A stretch of DNA of 64,000 bases from Hahella sp. GTDB taxonomy: Bacteria > Pseudomonadota > Gammaproteobacteria > Pseudomonadales > Oleiphilaceae. Positions 53,813-62,590 of the stretch are shown here, in pieces. The notes beneath the pieces are model-generated. The model did not search any database. It was not told where the DNA came from and saw only the letters and a list, made by a program, of their open reading frames with translations. The stretch spans positions 56,707 through 120,706 of the forward strand of contig JANQMN010000124.1 of the NCBI GenBank assembly GCA_028280065.1. The letters are read 5' to 3'. Each line of letters begins with the position of its first letter. Position 1 is the first letter of the stretch. The position numbers were made by a program, and so were the translations under genes.

Positions 53813-54915
53813 TGTGTTTTGCTTATGATTTCCTGTTGTCCTGCGTGAAGGGCCGTCTGCCCATTGTTTAGAAAATCCACCAAACGAGCCAGGCTATTGA
53901 CCGTAGTAATCGAGTTGTCGGCTAGGAGCTGCTGCCAATGCTTGTCGGCTCCCTGATCGAGACTGGCAACTCGCAGGTCTGGGCGCATCCAGCGAGCCGT
54001 TAACAATACGGTCGATCGCTCGCCGATGATTCGACAGTCGTTGAAAAAGGGTAATAATAACTCCAAAGGGACTGAAGAGGGTAAGCATTCATGATTCGCC
54101 ATGCTCTTCTCAAGCCGGTCTTCCAGCTTAGCGGATCGCGGATGTGTTTTTACGGCCAGACGGCTATTGTGATCTGCCTGATTTAAGTATTCAGTGATGA
54201 GTTTGCTTGTTGCCGGCGTTAGTACGGATTCGTGTGGGATCAGGATTAACTGTCGAAGGCCCTGCAGATTCCCGGTATCTATCTTGAAATCCTGTAGTGC
54301 GTGGCGGCCAAGAGTTTGCATAAAGGGAACTTCGTGCATGGCAGGAAGCGGGTGGCAGGGCAGCGATTGCAGATGCGGTAGCGCAATCTCCGGACGAAAC
54401 AACCAGGCCTCGTTAATCCAACTGGAACCGCCGATATCTTCCGGTTGCCGCCACCAACCGCCGTAAACCAGTTTCTTTAAACCGTTATCGACAATGGCGT
54501 CGCCCAGCCATGACGACTTTTTTCCAACATAGCTGTAAGTGCCGTCATCCATATAAATCCCAAGAGCGTCAACCGGCTTGGAATGCATGGCATATTGGAA
54601 CTCCATGCGCCGGTCATTGCCGGTATAGATAGCAACCGGTTGCCAGGTTTTCCAGAGCTGGTCCAGTTTCGCAAAAGCCGATTTTCTACCGGCGAGTTTA
54701 GCCCTGATGCCCCGCGCTTTAAACGAAACCACTTCAAAGGATGAAAAGGGTGTGCCGGGACATTCCTGAAGCCATGAAAATATCCGGTGGGGTTCTGCTC
54801 CCGGCTGATCGATTACGGCTAACAAGCACTCGGCGTTTGCAGCTTCGGTGCAGGCGATTAGAGTCGACGTCAACATGTTAAGTGGCGTTGAGGCCAGAAA
54901 CAAATGGCACTTCAT
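53809..54915 (-). CDS. Polysialyltransferase-like protein
   Basis: This 368-residue protein resembles the alpha-2,8-polysialyltransferase/GT52 fold group. An N-terminal F-L-A-S-T-P-L-N-M-L-T-S strand, Y-M-D-D-G-T-Y-S-Y mid-protein, and L-A-V-K-T-H-P-R followed by P-S-S-V-P-L-E-L-L-L match the D-x-G and K-x-H-P-R signatures of sialyl and related GT-B enzymes. Such enzymes add sialic or similar nonulosonic acids to surface glycans. No CMP-sialate synthesis genes are in the window. It overlaps the next gene by four bases and follows the lpxL-type gene. The call is by motif only. Confidence 0.6.
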   Translation of the reverse strand: MKCHLFLASTPLNMLTSTLIACTEAANAECLLAVIDQPGAEPHRIFSWLQECPGTPFSSFEVVSFKARGIRAKLAGRKSAFAKLDQLWKTWQPVAIYTGNDRRMEFQYAMHSKPVDALGIYMDDGTYSYVGKKSSWLGDAIVDNGLKKLVYGGWWRQPEDIGGSSWINEAWLFRPEIALPHLQSLPCHPLPAMHEVPFMQTLGRHALQDFKIDTGNLQGLRQLILIPHESVLTPATSKLITEYLNQADHNSRLAVKTHPRSAKLEDRLEKSMANHECLPSSVPLELLLPFFNDCRIIGERSTVLLTARWMRPDLRVASLDQGADKHWQQLLADNSITTVNSLARLVDFLNNGQTALHAGQQEIISKTQ

Positions 54916-54958
54916 CCGGGTGGCTCGCTTCCAAAGCGAAGGGAAGCGTCATCTTGAG

Positions 54959-55930
54959 TCATCGTCGCCCTCCATAGCGACGGTGCTTGGTTCCGTCCGG
55001 TTCGGTCTTAAATCGGCGATGGAGCCATAGATATTGGTCCGGGTGTAGACGAATGGCCTGTTCTATGACCTCATTTGTACAAGTAGCGTCTTGAATGTCG
55101 TCACCGGACGGATAATCAGGCAGTGGAGCACCGAAATAGACGTCGTAACCACCTCTGTTATTGCGGAAATGGCTAAACGGTATGACAACGGCTCCGGTCT
55201 TCTTGGCAATTCTCGATGTGGTGGTCAGCGTCGCCGTGGGAATATTAAAAAACGGTGCGAAAACGCTGGACCGGCGGCCGTAATCCTGGTCGGTCGCATA
55301 CCAGATGGACTTTCCCTCACGAAGGGCTCTCAGCATTCCTCTAAGATCGTCTTTACTCAGTAATTCGGCGCAGTAGCGGAGGCGGCAGCGTGTCATTACC
55401 AAATTGAACAGCGGATTGTTATGATCGCGTTGCATAGAAGCGGCTTCTGAGTAGAGATTAAATAAACAGCCCCCTAAATCCAAAGTGCTGTAATGCCCGC
55501 CCAGTAAGATGACTCCCCGTTTTGCCTGCTCCGCTTCACGCAGGTGATGCAGGCCGTGAGTGGTAGTGATGGGTCGAAATCTTTCATTATCGGTAAACCA
55601 ACTGCTGGCTGCTTCAAACAGGCCGATGGCGTTACTTTCAAAGGTCCTGCGCACCAACCGTTGCAACTCAGTTCGGTTAAAGTTAGGGAAACAAAGCCGA
55701 ATATTCACTTCGGCTATATGGCGGCGCTTTCTCAGCGTGTAATAGCCCAGGTTGCCGACAATCCTCCCCATTCCTACCTGCACCGCCAATGGTAGGTGCG
55801 CAACAAGCCATAAAATTGCCAACCCGCACCAGGTGGGCCACCATTTGAGGCTCGCAAAGTCGCGGTACTGATAGTCGCCGGCAGAGTTGCTGCGGGAGAT
55901 TTTGCTTGGATTCTGTGCAGTTGAATTCAC
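54959..55930 (-). CDS. LpxL/LpxM-type lipid A acyltransferase
   Basis: This 323-residue inner-membrane acyltransferase would add a secondary acyl chain to lipid A. The catalytic H-x4-D motif is G-G-H-Y-S-T-L-D-L-G-G, and the family has the following R-D-x-x-N-P-L-F and Y-A-T-D-Q-D-Y-G segments. One N-terminal hydrophobic stretch (about 34-60) anchors it. It is divergent from hldE and heads the glycosyltransferase operon. LpxL, LpxM and LpxP cannot be separated by eye. Confidence 0.88.
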   Translation of the reverse strand: MNSTAQNPSKISRSNSAGDYQYRDFASLKWWPTWCGLAILWLVAHLPLAVQVGMGRIVGNLGYYTLRKRRHIAEVNIRLCFPNFNRTELQRLVRRTFESNAIGLFEAASSWFTDNERFRPITTTHGLHHLREAEQAKRGVILLGGHYSTLDLGGCLFNLYSEAASMQRDHNNPLFNLVMTRCRLRYCAELLSKDDLRGMLRALREGKSIWYATDQDYGRRSSVFAPFFNIPTATLTTTSRIAKKTGAVVIPFSHFRNNRGGYDVYFGAPLPDYPSGDDIQDATCTNEVIEQAIRLHPDQYLWLHRRFKTEPDGTKHRRYGGRR

Positions 55931-56057
55931 GTGTTCGAGCGTCTGCTAAAAGGCTGCTATTCTAACCATAATTTTCAGCGCCAGCGAATGTCCTTCTAAG
56001 CGTAGCGAGTCCATTGGCCGGCATATCGAACTCATTTCCGAATAATTGTAGAAGAAC

Positions 56058-57479
56058 ATGCGTATTGAAGCTCCTCCATTTCAAAATACCAAACTACTGG
56101 TGATTGGCGATGTCATGCTGGACCGCTATTGGTCGGGACCCACTTCACGAATTTCTCCCGAAGCACCGGTTCCCGTCGTCAAGGTCAAACAGATCGAGGA
56201 TCGTCCAGGCGGTGCCGCGAACGTGGCCTTGAATATAAGTGCGTTAGGAAGTGCGGCGTTGCTGATTGGGATTGTGGGCGAGGATGATGCGGGCGAAGCA
56301 CTCGCTTCCCGGCTACAGAGTGCGGGAATTTTGACTGAGTTTGCCAGTCAGCCGGAACACCCCACCATCACAAAGCTGCGGGTGGTCAGCCGCCATCAAC
56401 AACTGATCCGTCTGGATTTTGAGGAGAGTTTTGCCGATCTTCCAAAAAGTTTGCTGGCGGGGCGGGCTCAAGAGGCTGTTAGCAAGGTTGACGCAATCAT
56501 TCTCTCTGACTATGGGAAAGGTGTGCTCAATGATCCTCAGCCAATCATACAAGAGGCTAAAAAAGCTGGACGCGCGGTTTTTGTTGATCCCAAAGGTACG
56601 GATTTTCGCAAATATCGTGGTGCAACCATTCTCACGCCGAACCTTGGAGAGTTCGAGGCCATTGTTGGGAGTTGTGAGACCGAGGAAGCATTGGTTTCTA
56701 AGGGGCAGCAACTTATTACCGATCTGGAGCTGGAAGCCCTGCTGGTTACCCGCAGTGAGCATGGCATGACTTTAATTCGAGCGGATTGTCCTGAATTTCA
56801 CTTACCGGCGCATGCAAAAGAAGTTTTTGATGTGACCGGTGCCGGAGATACGGTGATTGCTGTTCTTGCGGCTGCAAAAACCACCGGCAGCCCATGGGTA
56901 GAAGCGGTTGCATTGGCGAACATTGCCGCCGGCATTGTTGTCGGCAAACTTGGTACAGCGACTGTTAGCGGCCCTGAGTTGCGCAGCGCTACGCAGAAAC
57001 ACTCCGAAGTCGGACGCGGCGTGATGACGGAAGAACAGTTGCAAATCGCCCTTGCAGACGCCCGCTCTCAGGGTGAAACGGTAGTATTTACCAACGGTTG
57101 TTTCGACATTATTCATGCCGGCCATGTCGGCTATTTGGAACAGGCACGCAAACTTGGAGACCGGCTGATTGTCGCCGTCAACAGTGACGATTCGGTCCGG
57201 CGTCTTAAGGGGGAAGCCCGGCCAATAAATCCGGTAGACCGGCGAATGGCTGTACTTGCCGGTTTGGAAGCGGTCGATTGGGTGACCAGCTTTGCCGATG
57301 ATACGCCGGAGCGTCTTCTGGAACTATTCAAACCTGACATTTTGGTGAAGGGTGGGGATTATTCCAAAGAACAGGTGGTTGGATGGGAAATCGTCGAAGG
57401 GTATGGCGGCAGAGTTCAAGCTTTGGACCTTCTGGATAATTGTTCTACAACGGCAATCGTCGAAAAAATCAAAGGGTAA
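56058..57479 (+). CDS. hldE: Bifunctional heptose kinase/adenylyltransferase HldE
   Basis: This 473-residue enzyme makes ADP-heptose for the lipopolysaccharide inner core. The N-terminal ribokinase-like domain (about 1-315) has [10 protein letters not shown] and D-V-T-G-A-G-D-T-V. The C-terminal cytidylyltransferase-like domain (about 340-473) has [12 protein letters not shown] and V-N-S-D-D-S-V. Length matches E. coli HldE (477). It is divergent from the lipid A acyltransferase, fitting a shared lipopolysaccharide role. Confidence 0.97.
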   Translation: MRIEAPPFQNTKLLVIGDVMLDRYWSGPTSRISPEAPVPVVKVKQIEDRPGGAANVALNISALGSAALLIGIVGEDDAGEALASRLQSAGILTEFASQPEHPTITKLRVVSRHQQLIRLDFEESFADLPKSLLAGRAQEAVSKVDAIILSDYGKGVLNDPQPIIQEAKKAGRAVFVDPKGTDFRKYRGATILTPNLGEFEAIVGSCETEEALVSKGQQLITDLELEALLVTRSEHGMTLIRADCPEFHLPAHAKEVFDVTGAGDTVIAVLAAAKTTGSPWVEAVALANIAAGIVVGKLGTATVSGPELRSATQKHSEVGRGVMTEEQLQIALADARSQGETVVFTNGCFDIIHAGHVGYLEQARKLGDRLIVAVNSDDSVRRLKGEARPINPVDRRMAVLAGLEAVDWVTSFADDTPERLLELFKPDILVKGGDYSKEQVVGWEIVEGYGGRVQALDLLDNCSTTAIVEKIKG

Positions 57480-57569
57480 AAACATTTCTGGATGAAAACC
57501 CCTTAGTTGTAGGGTTTCGAGGATTGCCTGACGATTGGGAAGGCAACTGCGTTTACTAAAAGTGATAAA

Positions 57570-57629
57570 TTACCTTCTATTACCAAGTGTATTGGTAATT
57601 ACTACTGTTTTTGGTAAAGTCGGGTAATT
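57570..57629. promoter_or_regulatory. Operator-like array of TTACC/GGTAA half-sites
   Basis: The core is the inverted repeat ATTACCAA (57579-57586) and TTGGTAAT (57592-57599) around a 5-base spacer. Extra half-sites are TTACC (57570-57574), TTGGTAA (57611-57617) and GGTAATT (57623-57629). All lie 25-85 bases before the ATPase start. Between the second and third half-sites TTGGTA...TAAAGT, 16 bases apart, could serve as -35/-10. A dimeric repressor, or the downstream protein with its winged helix, could bind here; which is unknown. Confidence 0.55.
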
Positions 57630-57653
57630 CTTTTTCAACTACCCTTAACCCAT

Positions 57654-58751
57654 ATGATTGATTGGCATTATCCGCGTACCGAATTGGCAAAAAGCTACAT
57701 GAACGCTTTTGACACGGGGATTACCGGCGCGCTCGCGCTTTTTGCGCCAAGGCGGATGGGTAAAACCGAGTTTGTCTTGCTCGACTTGGCGCCGGAAGCA
57801 GAAGCCCGGGGTTATCAGGTGGGATATTGCTCCTTTTGGAATCTCCAGGACAATCCGGCCAAGGCACTGCGCATTGCCTTGGAGTCCATCAGTCAAAAAC
57901 ATGATTGGCGTGCCAAGTGGGCATCATATCTGGGTACGACGGGAAGTGAACTTTCGGCAAATATCGTCGGCGCCAGCTTCAAGCTGCAAGCCAAGCCGCA
58001 AGAGCCGGATATGGAGCAGAACGATCTGCTGGCCATTATCGATCTATTCAGTAAACTGGCGGTGCAAAAAAAACCAACATTGTTGTTATTGGATGAGGTG
58101 CAGCACCTTGCGAATGACAATTATGCTTCGCTGGTGGCGACTCTACGGACCCAGTTTGAGGAACACCGTAAGAAACTTCATGTCGTTTATACCGGTAGCA
58201 GCCGGGATGGTTTGCAACGTATGTTCCGCGACCGTAAAGCGCCAATGTTCCATGCCGCCCAGCAGGTGGAGTTCCCCAAGCTGGAATCCGATTTCGTGGC
58301 GTTCATGCTCAAAGCCTTTGAGCAGGCGAGCCAACGCAAATTGGCGCTGGCGAAAGCCACCCGAATTTTTAACCGGATGAACTACAACCCTGCTTTGTTT
58401 CACCATCTCCTGCGGCATATGGTGATCAAGGGGGTATACGATATCGAAACCGGCTATGAAACTTTTCGTGATCTAGTGGATGCCGAAGCTGACTATCAGG
58501 CGCTGTGGGAACAATGCAAACCCATTGATCAGGCGGTATTGCAACTACTGGTCAAAGACCACGAGTTAGGCTTGTACTCGGAAGAAGCGCGGCAAATTGT
58601 CGGGGATGAAATTGGTATTGAGCAGGTCACCGTCAAAGCTGTACAGAATGCCATTGAACGCTTGCGAAATGAGCAGATTCTCTACAGTTTGGGGAGAGGG
58701 CAGTGGGAGTTTGAAGACCCGGCATTGAAGGACTGGATAATGGCTAGGTAG
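57654..58751 (+). CDS. Solitary STAND/archaeal-type P-loop ATPase with winged helix
   Basis: This 365-residue ATPase has Walker A A-P-R-R-M-G-K-T-E-F (about 31-40) and Walker B L-L-L-L-D-E-V-Q-H-L (about 141-150). The glycine of G-S-S-R-D-G may be sensor 1. A helical bundle follows (about 215-275), and the last 80 residues look like a winged helix (V-T-V-K-A-V-Q-N-A-I-E-R-L). This layout belongs to the MNS/archaeal ATPase side of the STAND class, often found alone or near mobile or defence genes. There is no partner toxin or nuclease nearby. The leader lacks a clear ribosome site and carries an operator-like array. Function is unknown. Confidence 0.7.
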   Translation: MIDWHYPRTELAKSYMNAFDTGITGALALFAPRRMGKTEFVLLDLAPEAEARGYQVGYCSFWNLQDNPAKALRIALESISQKHDWRAKWASYLGTTGSELSANIVGASFKLQAKPQEPDMEQNDLLAIIDLFSKLAVQKKPTLLLLDEVQHLANDNYASLVATLRTQFEEHRKKLHVVYTGSSRDGLQRMFRDRKAPMFHAAQQVEFPKLESDFVAFMLKAFEQASQRKLALAKATRIFNRMNYNPALFHHLLRHMVIKGVYDIETGYETFRDLVDAEADYQALWEQCKPIDQAVLQLLVKDHELGLYSEEARQIVGDEIGIEQVTVKAVQNAIERLRNEQILYSLGRGQWEFEDPALKDWIMAR

Positions 58752-58784
58752 ATGTTAAGTTATTGTTAATAATGCACAACCCTC

Positions 58785-58806
58785 TAAAAAGCCCGCTGTC
58801 GCAGGC
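58785..58806 (-). terminator. Intrinsic terminator after the lipoprotein pseudogene
   Basis: On the minus strand GCCTGC and GCGGGC pair (one G-T wobble) around GACA, followed by TTTTT. It starts 20 bases after the end of the upstream minus-strand frame, as expected for a rho-independent terminator serving the 59.6-58.8 kb genes. Confidence 0.7.
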
Positions 58807-58825
58807 AATGAGTACGCGTTAGAGT

Positions 58826-59270
58826 TTACCTCGGTAGGTGTTTTTCTAGATCTGTTTCCGACACAACTTTGTTTTCTATAAGTATTGCACTGCCATTCTC
58901 ATCGTAGACAATTATTTTGAAGTCGTCCCCACTCAGAATCCTTTCAGATTCTGTCGTTTGCATGTGATATCCCGAAGAATCTACTTTTTCACTATTGGCG
59001 ATAACGTATAAGTACTGCAATTCTTCAGCATCGAGTGTTGACATTATCTCCAACTGAGCTTCGTAATCTTGCATACCTTACATGTGAAGTTGCGATAACA
59101 ACTATTCTTGGGCTGGTGGCTAACCCGAATTCATTTTGAATGACTAATGGGCCATCCAAAGTAGAATACTCTTTCCCGTGAGCATCATGGAAAGCAAACG
59201 AGTTGGAGTTTTTAACAGCCGTACAAGAAATAATTAATGCCATTAATGTGAAAATACCCAAAAATTTCAT
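58826..59270 (-). pseudogene. Frameshifted lipoprotein with DUF4174-like domain
   Basis: Two overlapping frames on the minus strand look like one gene. The first (59270-59025) starts with a lipoprotein signal (L-I-I-S-C) and reads P-R-I-V-V-I-A-T-S-H-V-R. The second (59074-58826) continues M-Q-D-Y-E-A-Q-L-E-I-M and later F-K-I-I-V-Y-D-E-N-G-S-A-I. Joined after about 59080 by removing one base, the product matches the shape of DUF4174 proteins: a beta strand, a Q-x2-L helix, then a V-x-Y-D-x-N-G strand. The second frame has no ribosome site of its own. A sequencing error or true decay are both possible. It follows the L,D-transpeptidase-like gene by ten bases. Confidence 0.6.
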
Positions 59271-59280
59271 GGGATTATCC

Positions 59281-59619
59281 TCACTTTACTTGCAAAGTAA
59301 GCTGTGCACTTGATGCAGTCATCCTAACCGCATCATGGAAACTCTTTGTGTTGGCATCGGTTATTCCTATGCAACCCAATGTTCCAGGCTTGTTCCCATC
59401 GGGATGAATGCCTAGCCTTCCGCCGGTTTTCCCCCTTTTTGTTTCGAATTTTGGGTAGATGGGAATGAAAAAGCCAAACCCGGTTTTATCTCGATATGGC
59501 TTGTCCACTTTGGTTGTATAGTCCGTAATCTCTCTGCGGCCTATGTCGTACAAACCTGGTGGTAACGCGCCCGCGCCAAATGGGCCGCTGATGGCATTCC
59601 AGCTTAAGTTTTTTGACAC
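59281..59619 (-). CDS. L,D-transpeptidase-like (DUF2778/Tlde1-type) protein
   Basis: This 112-residue protein starts at GTG 59619. It has L-P-P-G-L-Y-D-I-G in the middle and G-R-L-G-I-H-P-D-G-N-K-P-G-T-L-G-C-I-G-I near the end, with a catalytic His and Cys arranged as in the YkuD-like fold. The DUF2778/Tlde1 group attacks peptidoglycan peptides; some members are type VI secretion toxins. There is no signal peptide, which fits a secreted effector but also a truncated protein. An upstream in-frame stop limits the N-terminus. It ends ten bases before the frameshifted lipoprotein, a possible partner. The family call is good; a toxin role is speculative. Confidence 0.62.
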   Translation of the reverse strand: MSKNLSWNAISGPFGAGALPPGLYDIGRREITDYTTKVDKPYRDKTGFGFFIPIYPKFETKRGKTGGRLGIHPDGNKPGTLGCIGITDANTKSFHDAVRMTASSAQLTLQVK

Positions 59620-59763
59620 CCATGTTTTCCTTGTATCGGATCATTGGTGCGACGTAAAAGAACCAAAGGCCAATCTTTCCTCTTTTTAACAGTCTCATCT
59701 GGAACTTTAACGTTCGACTCGAATCAAAGCAGGATTCATGTACAAATTCCGTGAGTTTCAGCC

Positions 59764-60255
59764 ATGAGCCGCAAGAAAAAAACGCCCAAAGATAAATCCT
59801 CTAATTCGTCAAAACAGCCTACATTGAAAACGGCCGCCTCTAAACCTATCCGCTGGAGAAAACTTATCGAAAGGGCGGTTTTTGCCTTGGCCATTTTAGG
59901 CATCATCTCATTTTCCGTTGCCGCCTATATGGATAAGGTGGCAGATGACCGGGATCTTTCGGTGATTGGCAACGGTATCGCTACGGTAGTTCAAATACAC
60001 GATCCTAGTTGTCAGTTGTGCCGCCAGTTAAAAAGCAATCTGGACTCGGTGAAAGGGGATTTTAAAGACAAAATTCAATTCAAAATCGCCAATATCCAGT
60101 CGAAAGAAGGGCGGGAATTCGCGGCTAAGCATCGAGTGCAGCATGTGACGTTACTATTCTTCGATCAACGCGGTAGGCGGGTAGATACCATCCAAGGCGT
60201 TACGCCGGCCAAGGATATTGAAGCCGAGTTAGCTCAACTCGCCGGAAATAATTAG
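59764..60255 (+). CDS. Membrane-anchored thioredoxin-like protein
   Basis: This is a 163-residue protein. A basic, Lys/Ser-rich cytoplasmic head (1-35) and one transmembrane helix (about 36-60) precede a periplasmic thioredoxin-like fold with D-P-S-C-Q-L-C as the CxxC pair (about residues 79-82). V-Q-H-V-T-L-L-F-F takes the place of the usual cis-Pro segment; the proline is absent, so oxidoreductase activity may be altered. It stands alone between opposite-strand genes. The partner is unknown. Confidence 0.72.
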   Translation: MSRKKKTPKDKSSNSSKQPTLKTAASKPIRWRKLIERAVFALAILGIISFSVAAYMDKVADDRDLSVIGNGIATVVQIHDPSCQLCRQLKSNLDSVKGDFKDKIQFKIANIQSKEGREFAAKHRVQHVTLLFFDQRGRRVDTIQGVTPAKDIEAELAQLAGNN

Positions 60256-60295
60256 GGTTATACGATGAGTTGTCAGCAAATGCGGACATTGATTG

Positions 60296-60626
60296 CTATC
60301 GTGAAAAATCGAAATTGATCACATCATGCAGGCTGTCTAAGACGATGTGGTCTAATGTAAGAAGCTTTTCGTCTGGTGGAACTAAATCCGGAATTTGTAC
60401 GACGGTCATACCCGCTTCCAAAGCGGCGACGACGCCATGGTTTGATCTCTTCTTGTAAAAAAACTTTGCCCTGTTGAGAATTTGTGCCAAGGCACTGATA
60501 GAAAATCTGTGATAGATCACCGAGCTGGAAAGTTGAGCAGGCGGATTGGAAAGCTTTCAGTGCCAACCTTTCGGTGTCCAGGAGGAGTCCATCCATGTCG
60601 AAGATGATAGAGTCAAATTGCTTCAT
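60296..60626 (-). pseudogene. HAD-family hydrolase remnant with internal deletion and frameshift
   Basis: The 5' frame (60626 onward) encodes I-I-F-D-M-D-G-L-L-L-D-T-E, the HAD motif I of beta-phosphoglucomutase-like phosphatases, through C-L-G-T-N-S. In another frame, 60470-60296 encodes N-H-G-V-V-A-A-L-E-A-G-M-T-V-V and P-D-L-V-P-P, matching the C-terminal part of the same family. About 120 middle residues are missing, and the two parts are out of frame. It is therefore a decayed gene of which about half remains. Confidence 0.82.
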
Positions 60627-60655
60627 TTTTACGGTTGAAATCCCTTCAATCTAAG

Positions 60656-60684
60656 GTCGGGAACCGGCACAGGCCGATCCCGAC
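60656..60684 (-). terminator. Hairpin after ppa
   Basis: GTCGGGA (60656-60662) pairs with TCCCGAC (60678-60684) around a 15-base loop that is partly self-complementary. It lies ten bases after the ppa stop. No T-run follows on the minus strand, so it is probably a weak terminator or 3'-end stabiliser. Confidence 0.4.
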
Positions 60685-60694
60685 ATTTCCCTCT

Positions 60695-61222
60695 CTAGCC
60701 TTTATAGGCTGCCGCAGAATCCGTAATGGCTTTGCGGGCCTCATCGCTACCGGCCCAGCCTTCCACTTTTACCCATTTGCCCGGTTCCAGGTCCTTGTAG
60801 TTTTCAAAGAAGTGTTCGATTTGTTTGATCAGCAACTCAGGCAAGTCGCTGGGTTCTTTGACATCGTTATAGATGGGAGTGAGCTTGCCATGAGGTACCG
60901 CCAGGAGTTTGTAGTCTTCGCCGGCTTCATCGGTCATTTTCAATACGCCGACAGGGCGGCAGCGGATAACAGCTCCTGCCTGAATCGGGTAAGGCGCGAC
61001 AACCAATACATCGAGCGGGTCGCCATCGTCCGACAGGGTATGAGGGATGAAACCATAATTTGCCGGGTAGAACATGGGGGTAGCCATGAAACGGTCAACG
61101 ATTACCGCCCCGGCATCTTTGTCGATTTCGTACTTAATCGGAGAGGAATTGGCAGGAATCTCAATTACGCAATTGAAATCTTCAGGTAAATCTTTGCCGG
61201 CTGGAATATGGTCGAAGTTCAT
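60695..61222 (-). CDS. ppa: Inorganic pyrophosphatase
   Basis: This 175-residue soluble family I pyrophosphatase hydrolyses pyrophosphate to drive biosynthetic reactions. The metal-binding signature D-D-G-D-P-L-D-V is present, with E-I-P-A-N-S and K-Y-E-I-D-K near the N-terminus and Y-G-F-I-P-H-T-L. Length matches E. coli Ppa (176). It is monocistronic, about 140 bases from the acyl-CoA dehydrogenase gene. Confidence 0.97.
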   Translation of the reverse strand: MNFDHIPAGKDLPEDFNCVIEIPANSSPIKYEIDKDAGAVIVDRFMATPMFYPANYGFIPHTLSDDGDPLDVLVVAPYPIQAGAVIRCRPVGVLKMTDEAGEDYKLLAVPHGKLTPIYNDVKEPSDLPELLIKQIEHFFENYKDLEPGKWVKVEGWAGSDEARKAITDSAAAYKG

Positions 61223-61361
61223 AACGCTCTCTATTCGCTTGTTGTCCTAGTGGAATGGGCAGGCTGCCCGGCTGAAAATAGTGCCGCGAATTATAGGCGC
61301 ATTAGAAGATTAACTCCATATTCCTCGCTATTGAAAGTGCATGAACATACCAATTACAGCG

Positions 61362-62498
61362 TTATAATCCCATCTGCTTAGCGATAATCTCCTTCATAAT
61401 TTCCTTTGTGCCACCGCCGATGGAGAGAATCCGGGCATCCCGGTACAGCCGTTCCACCACGGTTTCCCGCATGTATCCCATGCCGCCGAATAGTTGCACG
61501 GCTTCATAGGTCACGAAATCCGCTGTGTCGGTGGCAAAGTTCTTGGCCATGGAAACTTCCTTAATCGGGTTTTTCCCTTCCTCGATAAGCGCGGCGGCAT
61601 GATACGTATATTGGCGGGCGAGTTCTGTTTGGGTCGCCATGTCGACGAGCTTGTGGCGGTTTACCTGAAACTTGCCAATTGGACGACCGAAGGCTTGCCG
61701 CTGTTTGACATACTCCATGCTGGCCTCAAAGGCGAGTTGCGCCGTCATATAGGCCATGATCGCCAGGCTCAGGCGTTCCTTGAGGAAGTTTGCCATTATG
61801 GCAATGAAGCCGGTATTTTCAGCCCCGATTAGATGTGAAGCAGGCACTTTACAATCATCAAAAAATAGTTCGGCGGTATCGCTTGCCCACCATCCCATTT
61901 TGTTGAGCTTGCGGCCGACCCGAAAACCTGGTGTACCCTTTTCGATTAACAGAAGACTAATACCGCCGTGGCCGGTGCCTCCGGTTCTGACTGCGACCGT
62001 GTAGTAATCGGCGCGGATTCCGCTGGTGATGAAAGTCTTGCTGCCATTAACAAGGTAGTGCCCGTCTTTTTTTATGGCACGAGTTTGCAGATTGGCGACA
62101 TCAGAGCCTCCGGAGGGCTCGGTAATGGCAAGGGCCATTATTTTGTTGCCGGCAATAACCTCGGGAACTACTTTTTCTTTGAGTTCGGTAGAGCCCCAAT
62201 TCACTACCGGGGGGAGTGCGATATCGATTGAACCTAGTCCTGCGACCAGCCCGCCTGAAGTCGAACGCATTAGTTCTTCGCTGGCAGCCACTTTGAGAAA
62301 CAGGTCATTTTCGCCATTTCCGCCCCATTTTTCGGGATAGCCGATGCCGAGAATTCCTGCCTGTCCGGCAATTTGATAAATCTCCCTGGGAATTTCATTG
62401 GCTTCTTCCCATTCATTAATGTACGGCAGAATGTGGCGCGTGACAAAACTGGAGACGGTTTGACGGACGAGTTGATGGGTTTCGTTGAAATAAATCAT
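61362..62498 (-). CDS. Acyl-CoA dehydrogenase, LCAD-like
   Basis: This 378-residue FAD enzyme oxidises acyl-CoA in fatty acid or branched-chain breakdown. Family segments are A-I-T-E-P-S-G-G-S-D, T-F-I-T-S-G, F-F-D-D-C-K-V-P and L-F-G-G-M-G-Y. The usual catalytic Glu position near the C-terminus is G-G-G-T (361-364) rather than Y-E-G-T. The likely base is E241 in F-L-K-E-R-L-S-L-A, the helix-G location used by long-chain and isovaleryl dehydrogenases. The frame opens at 62555, but Met20 (62498) begins the normal N-terminus. It may serve the products of alkane oxidation. Confidence 0.9.
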   Translation of the reverse strand: MIYFNETHQLVRQTVSSFVTRHILPYINEWEEANEIPREIYQIAGQAGILGIGYPEKWGGNGENDLFLKVAASEELMRSTSGGLVAGLGSIDIALPPVVNWGSTELKEKVVPEVIAGNKIMALAITEPSGGSDVANLQTRAIKKDGHYLVNGSKTFITSGIRADYYTVAVRTGGTGHGGISLLLIEKGTPGFRVGRKLNKMGWWASDTAELFFDDCKVPASHLIGAENTGFIAIMANFLKERLSLAIMAYMTAQLAFEASMEYVKQRQAFGRPIGKFQVNRHKLVDMATQTELARQYTYHAAALIEEGKNPIKEVSMAKNFATDTADFVTYEAVQLFGGMGYMRETVVERLYRDARILSIGGGTKEIMKEIIAKQMGL

Positions 62499-62590
62499 GG
62501 TCGCTATCCCGGCTTTTTCTAGTTTGAGGCAGGATAGCGATAAACAGTTTACCAAGCAAGCGCTTGGTTAAGGCGGTTAATGAGCTGGAA

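Noticed and set aside
60635..61189. A 184-codon open frame antisense to ppa
   Set aside because: ppa is intact and conserved; the overlapping frame has no family signature.
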